Assembly (NCBI GenBank): GCA_964630635.1
Contig: CAZVVM010000065.1
Coordinates: 1-10,380, forward strand
Reading direction: 5' to 3'
From: Colimorpha_A sp964630635
Lineage (GTDB): Bacteria > Bacillota > Clostridia > Oscillospirales > CAG-272
DNA length: 10,380 nucleotides
The number at the start of each line of letters is the position of its first letter. The first letter of the stretch is position 1. This document shows positions 5,758 through 10,380 of this stretch, piece by piece. A program made the position numbers and the translations under genes. Under the pieces are notes generated by a model. It had not been told where the DNA came from, searched no databases, and was given only the letters and a program-made list of their open reading frames with translations.

Positions 5758-5790
5758 CCCCCGAAAAATACTTGACAAATTTTGCGGGGG
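5758..5790. promoter_or_regulatory. Inverted repeat surrounding the -35 box
   Basis: CCCCCGAAAAAT (5758-5769) pairs with ATTTTGCGGGGG (5779-5790) with a single mismatch; the nine-base centre carries the TTGACA. It could be an operator that masks the -35 element, or a stem in readthrough RNA from upstream. The right arm includes most of the G-run described for the promoter. Confidence 0.5.
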
Positions 5791-5799
5791 GGGTACAAT
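5772..5799 (+). promoter_or_regulatory. Promoter of the secreted phosphoesterase gene with a G8 tract in the spacer
   Basis: Perfect -35 TTGACA (5772-5777) and -10 TACAAT (5794-5799) are 16 bases apart. The spacer ends in eight consecutive G (5786-5793), directly against the -10. Start is expected near 5806. AAGGAG at 5826-5831 then precedes the ATG by six bases. Gain of one G would give the optimal 17-base spacing and loss would give 15, so the tract could tune or switch expression. Confidence 0.8.
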
Positions 5800-5837
5800 T
5801 ATTATGTATTTCTATATATTTTTATAAGGAGAATATT

Positions 5838-8800
5838 ATGAAAAAACGCACACTCTCATTTATCATGGCGTGTTTGATGGTTGTGTCGACCTTCATAATC
5901 TCTCGTCCCGTCGTCGAGGTAGACGCGGTCGAGTTTATTGAAGACGAAAACCAGTGGACGCTTCCCATGAACTGGGCTGTGGGACTTGACGTCGATGAAA
6001 CCGGCTGGGACCTCGTTAAACAGGGACCGTGGAAGCTTTCCTTCTTCGAGGATCCCGATGACAGCTCCACGATCCAAGAGGATGTCGCAAATATCAACGC
6101 GAGCGACGTCAAGCAAAGCAACGCCTCGGGTATTGGAACGGTTCCTTACATCGAGTCCAATAACAACAGAATCACTACTGTACCGAACGTTACCTATTTC
6201 GACGAATGGTACGTAAACCCCGCAAGACGTTGGAAGGGCGGCTCTGTATTCTACAGAGGCGACAACGAGACCTACATGGGAATCAGCCCCATGAACACAA
6301 CAACCGTGCTGAATAACGTTACCTACGTCAGCAACAACGCAACGGTAGTATTCACCGTTCCGGAAGGCAAGGGCGGCGTTTATTCGTACAGCGAGCTTGT
6401 TACCGCTGTGAAATTTGCCGACGCAAATGGCGTTGAAATTTCGGTAACCGCTACCGTAAGAAAGAACGGTACAGTCGTTGACTCGTTCACTCCTACCTCC
6501 GATAACCCCTCGAAAAACCTAATGGGTAAGGTAGTTCTTGAGGCAGGCGACCTGCTTATGTTCACCTTTACTCTTACTACTCTTGACGCAACCGTAACGA
6601 CGGCAAAGGATCCCGTTATCAAGCTCGGAAAGACCGTCGTCAGAAGAATATCCGAGGACGTGAAGGTCTACGATATTCCTACCGATTTCTACGCATCCAA
6701 CACCAACGGCGCATGGACGCTCGGCGGTATGGATATGAGAGACGGAACGATCTACTCGTTGGGAGCTGCCGGTTCCACTCACAACTCAACGACTTGGTAC
6801 AAAAACATAGTTAATGCAAGCGGTACCGCTATCGGCGGATTCGGCTCGTTCATTAGCAAAAACGGAGTTCTCGGTGTAAACCCCGGCGGAGGAACCACCC
6901 AGAGATCGTTCCTTGCGTCGACCGCGACCTTTACCGCACCCGAGGACGGTCTTTACTCTTACCTTGAGATCGCAAATTCCCAGGGCGCAAGTAAGGCGAG
7001 CGACGGATCAAGAGCAGTAAGCTTCTTCGTTATGAAGGACGGCGTCATTCTTGATATTTCTACGCCTGCTCTGCGCGAAGCTACTACCTCTCATTTCACC
7101 GGCTACGTTGCCCTCAAAAAGGGAGAAGAGCTTGTGTTCGGCGCTGTAAGATACGTATACTATCTCCACCGCAGCGAAGATGCGATAAACGAAATAAATA
7201 GTGCACAGGGCACAGACTATAAGAGCGACTATACGACGGGGGCAGACTCCTGGATCGGCGGTACGATACAGAAGCTCAACGTATCCAAGGTAGGCGATCT
7301 CCCGAATAAGACTTATAATAAGTATACATTTACTACCGATCTTACAAGTCTTACAAGCGGTCAGTTCACTATGGGCGCGTATGACTTGAAAAACAAGACG
7401 CTTCTTGACGCAGAGATCAAAACTCTTACAAAATACGCTTCTACTGAAACCTATCAGGCGGTAGTTGCAACAAACTTCAATACACAACCTCTCTTCGACC
7501 TGAGAAACTCGCCGATCCAGTGGGGTCCCGACGGCGGAACCTTGGCTACTATGAAGGAGAGAGTTCTGTGTCCGGCAGTAATATTTACTGCTCCCAATTC
7601 CGGAACCTATGCTCTCGGCGCGGTAACGACCAAAACTTACGTGTACTACGGCGGGGCATCGCGTCACGCGGACTATCTTGTCGTCCGTCCCGACGGAACC
7701 GTTATCTATGACGGCGGCACGGTAAATGCTTATACGGGCGGCAACTACGATTGGACCTCGCTTATCGGCGGCTCCTTCTACCTTGAAGAGGGCGAGCAGG
7801 TCTATATTATCAGAGCTCATGATGAGGACATTGCGGCAACAAACGTAAATACCGGTATCATTCACAGTCTTGAGGTTGCAGAGGTATACGGTCACGAGTG
7901 TGATTCCGCATTCCTTGAAAAGGTGGACGAGGTTGCTCCTCCTTCCTACCTCCTCACAGGTACAAAAGCTCATTACCGCTGCATCGATTGCGGAAGGATC
8001 TGGGCAGATTCAGATGCAACTATCCCTACTACCAAGGAAGAGCTTGTTATCGAACCGAACATCGACTTTACCGAACCCGAAAAGACGGGTCTCGGCTTCT
8101 ATATGACGAGACGCTATAAGGCGGAAAACGTACTCGCGGCGGCTCCGATGACTATCGAAGCTTGGATAAAGCTGCCGACGGATGCTCCCGACGACGCGTA
8201 TGCGACAACGTATAAAGCGGTTTATTCCGACTACCAGGACAACAGTCATCCCTACGTTTCTCTTCTTATCGTTGAAGACGGCGCTCCGCGCCTTCAGTGG
8301 CAGCAGGAATACAGCACCTTGGACAGCGTCACGTTTACCGACGTTGACGTAAGAACGGGCGAATGGGTACACCTCACCGTTACCCGTGATTTCACGACCA
8401 ATACCGGCTCTTGCTATATTAACGGCGAGCTTGTTCAGACCGTTGATTTCGCAAAGGGCTACGGCGTTGTTGAAACCGCTGTAAACCCTATGTGCGTCGG
8501 CGGCTCGAACAGCGGCAGTAATACTCAATTCTTCAAGCAGGGTCTGATCCACTCCGTTGCGGCATACAGCGACGTTCGCACTGCCGATGAGATCAAGGGT
8601 AACTACGCAAACGGCGTTACCGATGGCGGAAGCGATCTTCTTTCCTACTACATCGTTTCTCCCGAAGGAAACGAGCGCCTCCTTGATTATTCCTCTTATC
8701 AGAATCACCTGACCATGACCAACCAGGCAGGTACTACCGTTGAAGAAAAATATATTCCCGTTGCAACCGTTCAGAAGCTCGGAACCGAGTTCGGCTGGAA

Positions 8801-10380
8801 CGATATTTATATCGAAGACGAGATACTTGAAAAGTATCCCCGCAGAGTAAAGGCAACCGTCTACTTCCCCGACCTTTACCCCGATACGATGCGCGGCGGA
8901 AATATCTACAACAGCTATATGGGAAAAGCACCCTCGTTCGGCGTTGAGATCTATACGAATGGCGCCCCCCGCCTTTACATTCAGAACGAAGCCGGCACTG
9001 TCAAGGATCTCGTATTCTCCTCTCTTAACGTTTATAACGGCGAGAAGACGACCTTTGAGATCGTCATCGAGGATGACGCCGTTAAGCTCTACGTTGACGG
9101 CATTCTGAAGGAATCCAAGGCGTCGGCGGGAATCGGCGCGTTCGTCGATGCCATCAAGCCGACAAGAAAGATGCTCGTCGGCGGTGACTACCGCGAAAGA
9201 AATACTCAGTATTTCAAGGGCCAGCTTATTGATCTTGAAATCGACGGCGTCGGTAAGTACGACTTCGCCGAAGCAGGCGAGACCGTGACCGATCTTTCGG
9301 GCAACGGTAACGACTTGAAGAAATCCGGTCACTTCATTGATTACGAGATACCGAGTGATTTTGCATACTCGCTCCTTCTCCTCGGAGATACGCAGTACGT
9401 AAATGACCGTCATCCTGAAAACTTTATTAAGATATACGACTGGATCGTCAATAACGTTGAAGCTCATAAGATCAAGTACGTAATGGGTCTCGGCGACGTC
9501 ACCGAGGCGAGCGGCGAAGCAGAGTGGTTGAGAGCAAAGCAGCAGTTTGCACGTCTTGACGGCATTGTTCCTTACTCTATCCTCAAGGGTAACCACGACA
9601 CGAGCGCTACTCTTAACGCTACCTTCAATACCCCCGAATATAACGCAACCTTCGAGGGCAAGTACGGCGACGGCATCGAGAACACATACCGTTGCATTAC
9701 GATAGGTAAGGTCAATTACCTTATTATGACTCTCGACTACGGTCCTACCGATGACGTTCTCGAATGGGCTAACGAGGTAGTTGCTTCCCATCCTCACCAT
9801 AACGTTATCGTTACGACTCACGCTTACCTGAAGGCAGACGGCACTTATCTTACTGCCACCGACAAGTGGGCGGCGAGCGGATCCGATCCCATAACGGGCG
9901 GCTGGAAGGCATACGATTACTATCCCGACGCAAACGACGGCGACGAGATCTGGGATAAGTTTATCAGCAAGCACGAGAACATTTCGTTCGTTGTCAGTGG
10001 TCATATTTCGGCAACCAACGTCGTTATAACCGAGGCAACGGGCGATAACGGAAACGTCGTTAAGCAGATGCTTGTTGACCCGCAGGGAATCGACGCATCT
10101 CTCTACGGCGGAACCGGTATGGTAACGCTCCTTTACTTCAACGAGGACGGAAGCGAATGCGAGATCCGTACCTATTCTACTATTCACGACGGCGAGCATT
10201 ACGAAGAGCTTTCCTATAATTCCTCTGTCAACACCGTTGAATACGAATGTAAGGGCGGCGAAGCTAACTGCGTAAGCGGCGCGCTCTGCGAAATTTGCGG
10301 TAAGGAATACACCGAAAAGAGCCCCGAAAACCACGTTGACGCAGAAGGCACCTGGACGAACGGCAACGGAACACACAGCT
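5838..10380 (+). CDS. Large secreted LamG-metallophosphoesterase protein, 3' end outside window
   Basis: The frame stays open for 1514 codons to the window edge. A signal peptide is clear: MKKR, hydrophobic LSFIMACLMVVSTFII, likely cleavage after VDA (residue 30). Three beta-rich modules share a pattern of FTxPxxGxYxY, a K/P-x-G turn (VRKNGTVV, VMKDGVIL, VRPDGTVI) and an L-x-x-G-E/D strand; the first elements are at residues 170, 363 and 581. A Cys module follows (His686, Cys688, then Cys715-x-x-Cys718). Two LamG-like jellyroll domains come next (about 745-960, with MTIEAWIKL and GEWVHLTVTRD; about 978-1163, with KLYVDGILKES). The calcineurin-type phosphoesterase domain spans about 1177-1460: GDTQ (Asp1184), GDVTE (Asp1220), GNHD (1251-1254), THAY (His1328), SGHIS (His1389). 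A second Cys-rich module begins at Cys1471. It likely hydrolyses a phosphoester outside the cell; substrate and anchoring are unknown. Confidence 0.93.
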   Translation, partial: MKKRTLSFIMACLMVVSTFIISRPVVEVDAVEFIEDENQWTLPMNWAVGLDVDETGWDLVKQGPWKLSFFEDPDDSSTIQEDVANINASDVKQSNASGIGTVPYIESNNNRITTVPNVTYFDEWYVNPARRWKGGSVFYRGDNETYMGISPMNTTTVLNNVTYVSNNATVVFTVPEGKGGVYSYSELVTAVKFADANGVEISVTATVRKNGTVVDSFTPTSDNPSKNLMGKVVLEAGDLLMFTFTLTTLDATVTTAKDPVIKLGKTVVRRISEDVKVYDIPTDFYASNTNGAWTLGGMDMRDGTIYSLGAAGSTHNSTTWYKNIVNASGTAIGGFGSFISKNGVLGVNPGGGTTQRSFLASTATFTAPEDGLYSYLEIANSQGASKASDGSRAVSFFVMKDGVILDISTPALREATTSHFTGYVALKKGEELVFGAVRYVYYLHRSEDAINEINSAQGTDYKSDYTTGADSWIGGTIQKLNVSKVGDLPNKTYNKYTFTTDLTSLTSGQFTMGAYDLKNKTLLDAEIKTLTKYASTETYQAVVATNFNTQPLFDLRNSPIQWGPDGGTLATMKERVLCPAVIFTAPNSGTYALGAVTTKTYVYYGGASRHADYLVVRPDGTVIYDGGTVNAYTGGNYDWTSLIGGSFYLEEGEQVYIIRAHDEDIAATNVNTGIIHSLEVAEVYGHECDSAFLEKVDEVAPPSYLLTGTKAHYRCIDCGRIWADSDATIPTTKEELVIEPNIDFTEPEKTGLGFYMTRRYKAENVLAAAPMTIEAWIKLPTDAPDDAYATTYKAVYSDYQDNSHPYVSLLIVEDGAPRLQWQQEYSTLDSVTFTDVDVRTGEWVHLTVTRDFTTNTGSCYINGELVQTVDFAKGYGVVETAVNPMCVGGSNSGSNTQFFKQGLIHSVAAYSDVRTADEIKGNYANGVTDGGSDLLSYYIVSPEGNERLLDYSSYQNHLTMTNQAGTTVEEKYIPVATVQKLGTEFGWNDIYIEDEILEKYPRRVKATVYFPDLYPDTMRGGNIYNSYMGKAPSFGVEIYTNGAPRLYIQNEAGTVKDLVFSSLNVYNGEKTTFEIVIEDDAVKLYVDGILKESKASAGIGAFVDAIKPTRKMLVGGDYRERNTQYFKGQLIDLEIDGVGKYDFAEAGETVTDLSGNGNDLKKSGHFIDYEIPSDFAYSLLLLGDTQYVNDRHPENFIKIYDWIVNNVEAHKIKYVMGLGDVTEASGEAEWLRAKQQFARLDGIVPYSILKGNHDTSATLNATFNTPEYNATFEGKYGDGIENTYRCITIGKVNYLIMTLDYGPTDDVLEWANEVVASHPHHNVIVTTHAYLKADGTYLTATDKWAASGSDPITGGWKAYDYYPDANDGDEIWDKFISKHENISFVVSGHISATNVVITEATGDNGNVVKQMLVDPQGIDASLYGGTGMVTLLYFNEDGSECEIRTYSTIHDGEHYEELSYNSSVNTVEYECKGGEANCVSGALCEICGKEYTEKSPENHVDAEGTWTNGNGTHS

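Noticed and set aside
7008..7973. 321-codon open frame on the minus strand
   Set aside because: Same explanation: antisense to the beta modules of the secreted protein, with no motif.
8010..10376. 788-codon open frame on the minus strand
   Set aside because: It lies wholly opposite the secreted protein gene, which has clear domains in its own frame. The antisense frame is open because the sense gene almost never uses TTA, CTA or TCA codons. It has no recognisable motif or ribosome binding site.

Overview
The window looks like a chromosomal piece of a Gram-positive bacterium of the Bacillota, most likely an anaerobic member of the class Clostridia. The support is the gene order ylxM-ffh-rpsP-khpA, strong AGGAGG-type ribosome binding sites, sigma-A promoters close to consensus, a DeoR regulator of Bacillota style, and a very large secreted protein of LamG and metallophosphoesterase modules. 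A species cannot be named from the sequence alone.

Layout. Positions 1-1983 hold the 3' part of a gene for a TIM-barrel, glycoside-hydrolase-like protein; its start lies outside the window. A consensus extended -10 promoter at 2020-2048 then starts a compact housekeeping operon: ylxM (SRP-associated DNA/RNA-binding protein), ffh (SRP GTPase), rpsP (ribosomal protein S16) and khpA (KH-domain RNA-binding protein). It ends at a strong intrinsic terminator (4336-4366) that can also serve the opposite strand. The rimM-trmD-rplS genes that usually follow in Bacillota are absent here.

Positions 4370-4680 have no gene but hold an array of short palindromic units with a common core, GTAACattGtttttatgcGG, and GTAGGG/CCCTAC ends. 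A solitary relative sits at 5629-5692. On the minus strand, 4679-5434 encodes a DeoR-family repressor.

The 403-bp region 5435-5837 is rich in signals. It holds a leftward promoter for the repressor gene, a face-to-face rightward promoter whose -10 element is the mirror image of the first, palindromes that could be operators, one copy of the dispersed repeat, and a promoter directly before the last gene. The spacer of that last promoter contains eight consecutive G residues, a classic arrangement for phase-variable expression.

The last gene (5838 to the window edge, still open after 1514 codons) encodes a secreted protein. It has a signal peptide, three related beta-rich modules, a Cys-pair module, two LamG-like domains, a calcineurin-type metallophosphoesterase domain and the start of a second Cys-rich module.

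The housekeeping operon makes parts of co-translational targeting and ribosome function. The right half looks like an accessory surface or secreted phosphoesterase locus with a possible local regulator and possible on/off switching. The link between regulator and secreted protein is inferred from adjacency only.
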